Source of the DNA: Nymphaea colorata
Taxonomy: Eukaryota > Streptophyta > Magnoliopsida > Nymphaeales > Nymphaeaceae
DNA: 64,000 bases
Direction of reading: 5' to 3'
Assembly (NCBI RefSeq): GCF_008831285.2
Contig: NC_045140.1
Coordinates: 20,336,370-20,400,369, forward strand
Below the pieces are notes generated by a model, which searched no databases, was not told the origin of the DNA, and saw nothing but the letters and a program-made list of their open reading frames with translations. The translations under genes and the position numbers were made by a program. Within the stretch, counting starts at the first letter, position 1. Each line of letters begins with the position of its first letter. This document shows, in pieces, positions 12,757 to 25,200 of the stretch.

Positions 12757-15700
12757 TTTTCTTTTCCGTTTGGTGAAGGGGGGAAGTTCTTTTCAAGGCA
12801 CGAGTACAAAGACAAAGTTGAGGAGCATCCAGGCTTCCCATGTTCTGAACCTGCACAAAATGTTGAAGGGCCCTGGATGCATGTCAGCTCTATTGTTGGA
12901 TCCTGCACTTAGCTCTGAGGCTGCACCCCAGAGAAAAGCAAACGGAAGAGGAAGTGATCAGTTGCTTCGTTAGTGATATAAAGAGTAACCGAATAATAGA
13001 TGGCTCACTTTAGTACTTATATTCAGAGATAAAAGGACAGCAGAGAACCAAATTACTACTTTATAACTATGTGTCTAAAACATACATCATCTATTAAAAT
13101 GTGCACCAAATAGACCGCAACAAGGCTCCACGCAATATTGTTTGCACCAATGGTATATCCATTTTTTTCAACATTTTATGTCAACATAAAATACTACGTA
13201 ACCACAAGTAGCATGCATGTGTGCACACACCTAAATAGTGAAAAGCATTCATAGATAAGAACGATATTGAACATTTAGCAGAACATCACAACCGGAATTA
13301 ACAACAGAAATTATTGCCAACTATTACCTTTAATTTCTTCAAAGCTTCTTCAGCAGCCTGTCTTTCAGCAGCCTTTTTATTTCGATTAGTTCCATGGCCA
13401 ACCAAGAAAGTATCTCGCACATTTACCTTTGCCTGGACAGAGAAAACATCCTCAACCTTTGAAGCTGGGAAACTTAATTGGAATTTGTGAGATTGGCAGA
13501 GTTCTCGAAGTGTCCTGACAGGATTCAGCTTCAAGCTAGATAAATTCATAAGTGGGTCCAAGATGGGCATCATGGTCTCCCAAACAAGGTTCAAATCAAA
13601 CCCAGAATCTAGAAGGATAGCACCAGCACAAGATTCTACCAAGTCTCCTAGAACCTGGAAGTAGAATAGCAGTAATCAGCAAAAGTATGCAATCACAGAA
13701 CTCTGAAACTCAAAACTGAAAAAGTGACACTGGAAAAGAAAAGAAAAACTCCAAAACAGCTTATGGAATGTGAATCAAACAAGAAGCAAGATGGTTTTCT
13801 AAAAATTAGTTATTTTTATATCGTATGGTTTTCATCAATGTGCAAGACATGGTATAAAATGTAAACACTAACAAGAATACAAACAAAGCAAAAGCATCTG
13901 GAAAATTACAAAAAGATTCTTTTGTTCTGATTCCTACTATCCATATTGTTAGAATATAGTGTAATGGGGAACCGGGTCCATATCTGAACTCGGTCCTATG
14001 GGGCACGGATACCGAGGCAGGCTCGGTATCCTAGGCAGCACTCTTTCTCTCCCTCCTATATATTCTTCACTTACATGTAATTGTTGAGTTAAGTGAATGT
14101 TATTTTCTCTCTCCTAGGGTTGCGGTTTGCCCCTAGGTCAGAGCTTCCCCGTGGTTTTTCACCTCTTTCTGAGGTTTTCCACGTATACTGTGTGTGTTTT
14201 CTCTACTCTCTCCTTGTGGTTCGTGTTTCTACATGGTATCAGAGCCACCGCGTGTGAGATCGTTGGTGTGCAAGTAGTGTTTTTCCGCCGTTCACGTGCC
14301 GCCCCCGTTGCCGTTTCCAGCACCGCCGCCGACACTGTTCCCAGCGCCGCTGCCGTCGTTGTTTCTACTGCTGTCGCCGACCAGGAACGCCGTCCAGGGA
14401 CACCGCCGCCGTCCGGCACCACCGTCGCCGTCCGGCACCACCGTCGTCATCTTTCCCAGCGCCGTCGCCGGTGTGGATCTCTTCTTTGCTGCCGCCGTTC
14501 CCAGCGTCGTCCTGCCTTGCCCTGCTGCCGTCACCGCTCCCAGCGCCGCCGTCGTTATCAGCGCCGCCCTGCCCTGCTGCCGTCACAGGTCCCAGCGCCA
14601 CCGTCGACTGGGATTTCTCCGCTGCCCTCTTCTTCCGCGTCGTTGCCGGCTGTCTTGTTTTCGCCGCCGGCCAGTTGTGACCTTCTTTGGGGATTGCCAT
14701 GGCTGACGCAGTGATTTCCAAGCTTGATGATGCCCTGGACACGGGCAGCAATACCAAGGGTGAGAACTTGCCTGTTCATGTCACCTCCATTCGGCTGAAC
14801 AAGGACAACTATCTCTCGTGGTCTACTGCCCTAGAAATCGGCATTACTAGTCGTGGTCGCCTGCACTATATCACTGGCGAGAAGCCTCCACCTTCTAAAA
14901 CTGATTCGCAATGGCCGACCTGGGCTTTGGAAGACAGTCAGGTTAAAGTATGGATTATTAGTTCGGTCTCCGCAGATATTCAGCCTTTGATCTTGCGTAA
15001 ATCGACTGCTTATGATATGTGGACTGTTCTTGCACGTATGTATGGTCGTAAAAAGCGTGTTTTACGTGCATATCAAATCAAACGTAGCATATATGCTCTT
15101 AAACAGGGTGATTTATCTGTTGCCTCCTTCTATGCCGCCCTGAAGACCAAATGGGAGGAACTTGACTATCATGTGAATGATGACTGGAAATGTGGTGTAG
15201 ATCATGCCCTGTATTGGGAAAAGGAATGGATGGACCGCACCTTTATCTTCCTTGGAGGCCTGCGTGATGAGTTTGAAACCATTCGGAGCCAGATTCTTAA
15301 CTGTGATGAGATTCCTGGAATCGAAGAGGTGTATGCTCGTATTGAGTCTGAGGAGCAACGGCGCCAGATTATGCATATTGACTCCCATCAGGGGAGCTCT
15401 CCAGCAGCCTTTGTGAGTCATACTTCAGGGACAGGGCAGCGTCCTACTCGACGATGCAGCCATTGCAACAAAGTGGGTCATTCTGTTGATTTTTGTTGGG
15501 ATCTTCATCCTGAGAAGCGTCTCGTCCGAGGTCGTCCTCCTCCTCATCGCCGTGCTCCTTCTGTGCCCGAGCCTTGTCCAGGGTCGACCAATGTTGCAAA
15601 ATCCAAGCTCTCCTCAGATCAACTTAGAGAGTTGCAAGCATACATTAGTCGTTTGTCTACCCAGGATGATGCTTCTACTTCTGAGGGGGCTAAGTTAGCC

Positions 15701-17209
15701 CAGGCCCTAGTCGCTACAAGTGATCAAGGTAATTCCTCCCTCGGTGATTGGATTGTTGACAGTGGGGCCACTCATCATATGACAGGGGACCCTACAATGT
15801 TTCAAGAGTACAGGTTGACCTCTGGGCAGCAGCGTGTGGCTATGGCTGATGGTTCCTCTATCTCTGTGGCTGGAAAAGGGAGTTTATCATTACTGAACAA
15901 ATATTGTCTTCATAATGCCCTACATGTTCCCAACATTCCTGTCAATTTGTTATCTGTCAGCAGTATTACCAAAGAGTTAAACTGTAATCTAATTTTCTCT
16001 GCTGATCGTTGTTTACTGCAAGACTTGGGGACGGGGCAGAAGATTGGGATTGGTTCGGTTATTGATGGCCTCTACAGACTGCCCGTACAAGTTGCTTCTG
16101 CTTTGATTTCAGCCACCAGTGGACAGTTGCCTGGCATGGCGGACAGATCCATCATTATGCGTTGGCACGAGAGACTTGGTCATCTTCCATTCCCGTTGCT
16201 TAAAAAGTTGTTTCCTAGGATGTTTCATTCTGTTTCTTTGGACACCTTCGTCAGTTGTCTAAACATGTTAGGGCCTCGTATCCTATTTCATTCAATAAAG
16301 CCAACCGTCCTTTTGCTTTGGTTCATTCTGATGTTTGGGGTCCTTCGAGAGTACCCACTTGTCGTGGCTTTCACTATTTCATGACTCTTATTGATGACTA
16401 CTCCCGGTGTACGTTCGTGTATCTGTTGAAAGAACGTAGTGAAGTTCCCGACATTGTCAAAAACTTTGTGGCATTTGTTGAAACTCAATTCCAGACCCCT
16501 GTTCAGACCCTTCGTACTGACAATGCTCGAGAGTATGTCTCCCAATCCCTTGATGACTTCCTGCGAAGCAAGGGTATTATACATGAAACATCCTGTAGCT
16601 ACACACCTCCTCAAAATGGTGTGGCTGAAAGGAAGAACCGTCATTTGTTAAATGTCACCCGGGCCATTATGTTTCAACGTCATGTCCCTAAGCGGTACTG
16701 GGGTGATGCACTTCTCACTAGTGCTCATCTCATTAACCGTATGCCTACTCGTGTGTTGAATGGTCATTCCTCTTATTCTGTTTTGTGGCCTACTCAGAAT
16801 CCCTGGCCTTTGACCCCTCGAGTGTTTGGGTGCGTTTGCTTTGTCCATGATTGTTAAAATATAAATCCTTCACCAGCACGTTGAAGAGGAGTCTCTTAGG
16901 ATTCTACCTCCTTGTAGAATGTGTTAAAATATTTAATGTCCTTGTAACATGTGAAGAGTCTCCTAGGATTCTATGTTGTAGTTAATATCCTTGTTATATG
17001 GGAAGTCTCCTAGGATTCTATGTTGTAGTTAATATCCTTGTAATATGTGAAATCTTTTAGGTTTCTATGATGTAATTAATGTCCTTGGAGCTTGTGAAAT
17101 CTCCTAGGATTCTACGATTGGAGACTCTTAGAATTCTGAAAATGGGATTATAAATAGAGGCCGTGCAAACCATTTTGGCTACGGCTTCTTCTCCTCAGTT
17201 TCTTCTTGT

Positions 17210-17259
<50 letters not shown>

Positions 17260-20200
17260 CCTGCGTGAGTGCTGTTTTCGGGTTACAGATATTGGTGCTA
17301 CATTTCTATCATGGTATCAGAGCGCCAGGTTACGTTATCTCTACCAACGAAATGCCCAAACAGGTCTGAACTGGTTAGAACTCTTTTCTCATCTTGTCTC
17401 TATCCTGAATTTACTTTTCTCTTGCGCAATTCTTGTTCCTTTTTCTTCTTGCTTACCCAAGGACACATCTTGTTATATCGTGTCTTATTTCCCTCTCATC
17501 TTCTACCTATATACCATTCCTTTCTGCTGTCATGGAAAACTTTTCGCATTCTAGCATGTCCTCAAGTTTTCTTCCTCACCTTATTACCAAAAAACTCAAC
17601 CATGAGAATTATCTGATCTGGAAAAGGCAAATCATGCCTTTCATAAGAAGTCAAGGCCTCTTTGGACATCTCGATGGTTCAACAAAGGCTCCACCAATAT
17701 CCGTCTTACAGGAAATAAAAAATGAGGCAGGAGAAGTTATTGCTGTTCATGAAGACAACAATCCTGAACATGCTATGTGGATGAGACGTGATCAAAGTCT
17801 GGTTGCGTATATTTTGTCCACTTTATCTCAACAAGTGTTACTTTCAGTTTCTGATGATTGTACTGCAGAAGAATTATGGGAAACCCTTGCTGATACCTTT
17901 TCCCAAATATCAGAAGCTCGAATTATGTACTTAAAGAAAGAATTTCAGAATTTGAGCAAAGGTTCAACGTCTATCATGGATTATTTGGGGCGTATTAAGG
18001 CCGTCGCAGACCAACTTGCTGCCTCAGGGAATAACATTTCTGATAAGGAAAAGGTGCAGCAAATCTTGAATGGACTTGGGCATGATTATCATGCTTTTAT
18101 TACAGCTCTTGAGGTCCTTCCTGTTCTGCCTTCCTTCAACGAACTACAAGGTAAACTTCTCCAACATGAAATGAATATGAAAAGAGTCATTGAAAGGACT
18201 GATCAAGGGAACTCCCAAAATGTGTTGGCTATGAATGTAAAGTTTGGTAAGAGCCATGGGAACTCCAACCATGGTGGTCATGGCATTCTACCAACACCAC
18301 ATAACCAAGGTATGTCTCCTTTGGATACTTCAAGAAAAATACCAATTTGTTTTCAGTGCAACAAGAAAGGACACATGAAGGCACAATGTTGGTTTAATCC
18401 TCAAAATAAAAACAAAGGGGTAAGACATGATTATAAACAAGGAGGACAAAGTTCTAAATCCACCGCTGAAGATATGCAACAGCTATTGATGGCCGCATTC
18501 TCAAAGATGACTATAAAGCAAAATGAGCAGGGAGAATGGTTCTTGGATTCAGGTGCAGCTACCCATGTGACAGGAAATGCAGGTAAATTGACTAACTTAT
18601 CCCCTCATTACGGTAGAAGTTGCATTATAACAGGTGATGGAAAATCTCATCCTATTACACATATTGGAAATGCACATATTCCATTGTCATCCTCGTCTCT
18701 ATCACTGTCTAATGTTGTTCTTGCTCCCAATATCAAAAAGAACATCATATCCATTTCTAAACTCATTGATGATACAAGCTCTTCTGTTGAATTCACACCT
18801 TCTTCTGTCTATGTCAAGGACCTCCAAACGAAGAAAATGTTCGCTAGAGGGGAGCGTCAAGGGAATATGTACGTCCTCAAGGAATGTCTACCCAAGGATT
18901 CATCCACTTTTGATATAGGATTGAAGACATTTTCTCTTTCTCATAATGCGTCATCAGTGCCAAGTTCTTGCCATTTTCAATCAAAAGTAAGGGGCCCTAA
19001 CCAATTTTTGGAGTTTGATTTGTGGCATAGTCGGCTAGGACACTGTGGTCGACATTTCATTGAAAAACTTGTCACAGATAGTCTCATTCCAAGATCAAGT
19101 TTACCTCTTACTTCAAGTGTCAAAAAATGTTCAAGTTGTGGACTTTGTAAGAGTCATGTTTTACCTTTCCATAATATAAATCAAAGGGCTTCCAAACCTT
19201 TTGAAACTATTTTTTCTGATGTATGGGGGCCAGCCCCTATTGATTCCATGTCTGGGTCAAGATATTATGTCTTATTCATTGACTCTTACTCACGTTTCAC
19301 CTGGATTTACTTCATGAAACACAAATCAGAAGTACCTCACATATTTCGAAACTTCTATGCCATGATTCAAACTAAATTTTCATCCAATGTGGTGCATTTT
19401 CAATGTGATGGAGGGGGAGAATATTCCTCGCTTGATTTTATTGAATTTCTACGTGAAAAAGGGATAACTAGACAAATTTCCTGCCCTTACACACCACAAC
19501 AAAATGGTGTAGTTGAGCGAAAACATCGACATATAGTTGAAAGCGCCATGAGCATGATGCATGATACTAATGTGCCCATTTCCTTGTGGACTGAAGCCTT
19601 CCATACTGCTGTATACATAATAAATTGTTTGCCTATGACACTCTTGATGTCTAAATCGCCATATTTTACACTCTTAGGCAAACAACCTGATTACAAGAAC
19701 TTGAAGGTTTTTGGTTGTGTATGCTATGTTCACGTTGATGCTGCCTTGAGGAACAAGTTTCAAGACAAAGCTATTCAATGTAGATTCGTTGGATATGTTG
19801 ATGAATATAAAGGTTTTCGATGCTATGATCCAACAACTAAACGTATCAAAACTTCAAGAAATGTCATTTTTGATGAACATAGTTTTGATAATACAAATGA
19901 AATGTCTATGACCATTGAATCTTATGATCCCTGGACCAGTACACAGTTATTCAATGCAGATCCTGTTATAGAAAATGATGTGCCTCAAAGTGAAGATTCA
20001 GAGAGAGCAATACAACCGTCGGATATGGCTCAAAGTGAAAATCAAGAAGATCCAACACAGTCATCAAGTCATCACGAAAACAATAATGAAGAACAGAGCA
20101 ACGATGCACATCGGTATTCGGGTCTTATCTACAGTCGACGACTAAGGGACAGAGATGCTCACAGTGAAGAAGACAACATGCCCCACCTTAGAAGATCCCA

Positions 20201-22203
20201 ACGCATTCGTCATCCCATTCACAGGTGGGTTAGCTATGATTCTTTATCACTTGATTTTCAGTTATTCATGGCAAAAGTTGGCAAGGAGGAAGAACCTACT
20301 TCATTTGATCAAGCATCAAAATCACATCATTGGAGAAAGGCTATGAAAGAAGAAATGGATGCCTTGCATGAATGTGGAACATGGGAGATCGTTCCAAGGC
20401 CACACGAAAAGAACGTAGTGGGCTCCAAATGGGTATACAAAATTAAATACAAACCTGACGGCAGCATAGAAAGACACAAAGCAAGGTTAGTAGCAAAAGG
20501 GTTTACACAACAATATGGAGAAGATTATGATGAGACATTCAGCCCTGTGATCAAAATGGGAACAATTCGCGTGATTATATCATTGGCAGTTGAATATGGA
20601 TGGAGACTACATCAAATGGACGTGAAGAATGCTTTTCTTCATGGTGATTTAAGGGAGGAAGTATATATGGAACAACCTCCAGGATACACGAAAGGAGACT
20701 CTCATGCATGGGTTTGCAAACTAAGAAAATCTATTTATGGACTTAAACAGGCCTCACGTTCGTGGTTTGACAGTTTCTCTTGCAAGATTCAAGAATGTGG
20801 TTTTCGGAGATGTCCTCTAGATCACTCTCTTTTCATTTATCGAAAGGAAAACATATTTACTTTACTTCTTATATATGTTGATGATATTGTTATCACAGGC
20901 AATTCAGAAAAACACATAGAAGAAGCTAAAGTTTTGATGATGCAAAACTTCAAAATGAAAGAGCTTGGTGATTTACGATTCATTCTTGGAGTGGAGATTG
21001 ATAGGCACAATAATCGCCTCACATTGACACAACAGAAATACACGTTGGATCTGTTGAAAAAGTCAGGTATGTCTGATTGTAAGCCTGTTGGAACTCCTAG
21101 TGTTCTAAATCAAAGACTAAGTGCTCAAGATGGGGAGTTATATGAAGATCCTACGCAATATCGAAGTATTGTTGGGGCACTTCAATATCTTACATTTACT
21201 AGACCAGATATTATATATGTTGTGAATCAAGTATCCCAATTTATGCATGCACCTAGAGATACTCACATGGATGCTGTCAAAAGAATATTAAGATATCTTA
21301 AAGGGACAGCAGGAGATGACTTAGTTTATGGTAAGAGTGAAAATATAACTACTGGACATCAACTTATGACATTCACAGATGCAGATTGGGCTGGAGATCC
21401 CGATCAAAGAAAGTCCATTTCTGGTTTTTGTATTTTCATTGGACGTAATCTTGTGTCTTGGAGTTGTCGAAAGCAAAAGGCAGTAGCAAGATCCAGCACT
21501 GAAGCTGAATACAGATGCATGGCTGCAGGTACTGCTGAAGTTACATGGGTTAGACATTTGCTAGAAGACATTGGAGAAAAGATTAAAACATCAATGTTAA
21601 TGTGCGATAATCAAAGCGCTATTAACATTGCCTTTAATCCCGTACAACATGGTCGAACAAAGCACATTGAGATTGATCAACACTTTGTTAGACAAAAGGT
21701 GGAAGACAAGGAGATTCAGCCTATTTATGTTCGTACAGATGAACAAGTTGCAGACTTATTTACAAAAGGATTAACAAAGGAACGATTCTGGTTTCTAAAA
21801 GGCAAGTTGTACATGGTGCAAAACCATGTACAACTTGAGGGAGGGTGTTAAAATATAAATCCTTCACCAGCACGTTGAAGAGGAGTCTCTTAGGATTCTA
21901 CCTCCTTGTAGAATGTGTTAAAATATTTAATGTCCTTGTAACATGTGAAGAGTCTCCTAGGATTCTATCTTGTAGTTAATATCCTTGTTATATGGGAAGT
22001 CTCCTAGGATTCTATGTTGTAGTTAATATCCTTGTAATATGTGAAGTCTTTTAGGTTTCTATGATATAATTAATGTCCTTGGAGCTTGTGAAATCTCCTA
22101 GGATTCTACGATTGGAGACTCTTAGAATTCTGGAAATGGGATTATAAATAGAGGCCGTGCAAACCATTTTGGCTACGGCTTCTTCTCCTCAGTTTCTTCT
22201 TGT

Positions 22204-22246
<43 letters not shown>

Positions 22247-25200
22247 ATCTTCCTGCGTGAGTGTTGTTTTCGGGTTACAGATATTGGTGCTACATTTCTA
22301 TCAATGATCATAGTCCCACTCTCAAGAAACTTGATCCTCGGTCCATCAAAGCGGTCTTTTTGGGGTATTCCTCCACTCAGAAGGGATACAAGTGTGTTGA
22401 CCTTAGCACTTCCAGAGTATATGTCTCCAGGGATGTTACCTTTCATGAACATGTGGCATACTTTCCTGCGACTCCTCTTCAGGGGGAGTGTCTAGGTGAC
22501 AGAAGGGAAGAGTATTCTTCGCATCAGTTGACTCAGTTCATGGATTTCTTGGATTATACAGTTAGTTCTCCAAGTGTGGAAGACGTTGTCAGGAAGGACA
22601 GAGACAGTCAGATGGAGGGGGGCCCTGTGGAAGAACAGCAGTCTCGAGGTCACTTATTTGGTCAGGTTTACAGCAGGAAGAAGAAGGATGTGATGGAAGA
22701 TGTCGATGTTGCCAATCCCAATCTTCCCAATCTTGTGACCTCCCCGGATGATCCAAGTCCAATGAATGAAGAACTTCCCATAGCCCTGCGCAAGGGCACC
22801 AGGTCATGTACTTCTCATCCTATTCAGAGATTTGTTTCATATGCTAAACTCAGTAAAGACTACAAGTGCTTTGTTACCTCTTTATCTGTGGTTGTTATTC
22901 CCAGGTCAATGGAAGATGCCAGGAAGGATCCTAAATGGCTACAGGCCATGACAGAGGAGATGGACGCCCTGGAAAAGAACAGTACGTGGGAGGTTGTTGA
23001 CATCCCCAAGGGAACTCACTTAGTTGGTTCCAAGTGGGTGTTTAATGTGAAGTACAAACCTGATGGCACTGTAGAACGCTATAAAGCCCGCCTTGTTGCT
23101 AAAGGGTTTAGCCAGAAATATGGGATTTGACTATCTTGAGACGTTTGCTCCCGTGGCGAAACTGAAGACCGTAAGGGTCATCCTAGCTCTTGCAGTGCAG
23201 AAGAAGTGGAGCATGGACCAACTTGATGTCAAGAACGCCTTCTTGAATGGTCACCTTGAGGAAGAAGTCTATATGAGCATGCCGCCTGGATATGCTCGGA
23301 ACGGGAAGTGTTGCTATCTCAAGAAAGCTTTGTATGGTCTCAAGCAGTCCCCTAGAGCGTGGTTTGAAAGACTAAGGGTTGTAATGAAGACTAATGGGTA
23401 TAAACAGGGAAATGGTGATCACACCCTCTTTATCAAGCAGAGAAATGGTCTGGTGAGCCTTCTACTTGTATATGTTGATGATATGATTGTCACAGGTGAC
23501 GACGAAAGGGAAAAAAGGAAGATGAAGGAAACGTTAGCTGCAGAATTCGATCTCAAAGATCTGGGCAAACTAAGGTATTTCTTGGGAATTGAGATCGCGC
23601 GATCTGAGACTGGGCTTGTTATGAGCCAAAGAAAATACACTCTGGATCTTTTAAAAGAGACAGGTAAACTGGGATGCAGGCCCTTTCTTACCCCAATGGA
23701 GTCTGGCACAAGAATAAGTATCAAATCTGGGACTATCTTGGATGAGGAAGGAAAAGGGAGGTATCAGCGGCTGGTTGGTAAACTTATTTATCTCACTCTT
23801 ACTCGCCCAGATATTACGTATGCTGTGGGTGTGTTAAGTCAGTTTATGCATGCCCCTACTGATTGTCATTGGAAAAGTGCTGAAAGAGTATTGGGATACT
23901 TAAAGAATGACCCAGGGAAAGGATTGCTCTACACTCGACAAGATCGACTAAGTATTGAAGGATACTCTGATGCCGACTGGGCAGAGGATGCACAGATACT
24001 AGGAGGTCTACCACAGGATACTGCATCTTTCTTGGAGGTAACCTTGTGGTCTGGAGAAGTAAGCGACAAGAAGTTTGTTCCAGGTCCAGTGCTGAGGCTG
24101 AATACAGGGCGGTTGCTATGGGGGTTACAGAGATGCTATGGCTCAAAATTCTTTTGGCAGATATTGGGGTTAAAATGGAAGAGAAGATGAGGATGTATTG
24201 TGACAACAAGTCTGCTATTAACCTGGCAAATAATCCGGTCATGCACGACAGGACTAAACATGTGGAGATCGATCGCCACTTCATACGGGAACGCATAGAT
24301 TCAAAGGAGTTGATTCTGCCCTATATGAAGTCTGAAGATCAAGTTGCAGATGTCTTAACTAAGTCTTTATGTACATCTCAATTTGAGAAAAATGTTAGCA
24401 AGCTTGGCATGTTTGACATGTATGCCAAGCTTGAGGGGGAGTGTTAGAATATAGTGTAATGGGGAACCGGGTCCATATCTGGACCCGGTCCTATGTGGCA
24501 CGGATACCGAGGCAGGCTCGGTATCCTAGGCAGCACTCTTTCTCTCCCTCCTATATATTCTTCACTTACATGTAATTGTTGAGTTAAGTGAATGTTATTT
24601 TCTCTCTCCTAGGGTTGCGGTTTGCCCCTAGGTCAGAGCTTCCCCGTGGTTTTTCACCTCTTTCTGAGGTTTTCCACGTATACTGTGTGTGTTTTCTCTA
24701 CTCTCTCCTTGTGGTTCGTGTTTCTACATAAAAACTATTGACGGATCTTATGGTTTGGGTCCGGGTCTGACCCGGTCCAGTATGTCCTAATTAGGGCATA
24801 CTTATATCATTGTAACCCTAATCTTAACGATGAATGAAAATCTTAAGAGAGAGAGAGTCTGGCGGCTAGTGGGCACTGGCTCCTCCTCGTCCGTGGTTTT
24901 TTTCCTCTTGTTGAGGGTTTTTCCACGTTACATCGTGATCGTCGTTTTCTTTCTCTCCTTGTTCGTGTTTCTACAAAAACTATCCTCACTGATACATGAG
25001 CACGAGTACATCCGTTGTGCTCCACATGTCACAGCTGGAAGGGACCAAGTCATCGAGACACACCATCCAAGGCATGATCTATATCCATTCAAGTGAAAGT
25101 GCCTAATTTCCACTACATCATAATAGTCATCCCTCATAGACTAGTCCTTCCACATTAAACAGACAAGCTTATTTTCCATTTCCAGAACTGGAACCAACTG

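Larger units (their letters stand above)
16852..22303 (+). mobile_element. Inner Ty1/copia LTR retrotransposon, intact, nested in the outer one
   Basis: The LTRs are 16852-17311 (460 bp) and 21846-22303 (458 bp). Both begin TGTTAAAATA and end TTTCTATCA, and they differ at about five sites plus CT-tract length. The primer site TGGTATCAGAGC is at 17312-17323 and a purine tract (CTTGAGGGAGGG) precedes the right LTR. A perfect 5-bp target duplication ATGAT flanks it (16847-16851 and 22304-22308), proving insertion into the integrase/RT region of the outer element. Its one long frame is unbroken, so the element could be autonomous. Confidence 0.97.
13947..24728 (+). mobile_element. Outer Ty1/copia LTR retrotransposon, interrupted and frameshifted
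   Basis: This element lies in DCL4 intron 21 in the opposite orientation to the gene. It has two 287-bp LTRs (13947-14233 and 24442-24728) that begin TGTTAG and end TTTCTACA and differ at three positions by my count. A primer-binding site TGGTATCAGAGC (14234-14245) follows the left LTR, and GAGGGGGAG precedes the right LTR. The domain order gag, protease, integrase, reverse transcriptase, RNase H marks it as copia. It is split at 16851/22304 by a second copia element. No matching 5-bp target duplication is visible (flanks CATAT and TAAAA). Confidence 0.95.

Noticed and set aside
12498-12973. Open frames with runs of HTHTHT, SLSLS and ERERE
   Set aside because: They are translations of the GT/GA microsatellite, not genes.
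14127-14757. Several overlapping Pro/Ser/Ala/Arg-rich open frames on both strands
   Set aside because: They come from GCC/CCG triplet richness in the copia leader; no domain and no conserved start.
13942-24990. ACTATCC on both sides of the outer copia element as its target duplication
   Set aside because: The copies are not adjacent to the LTR ends; a real duplication must abut them.
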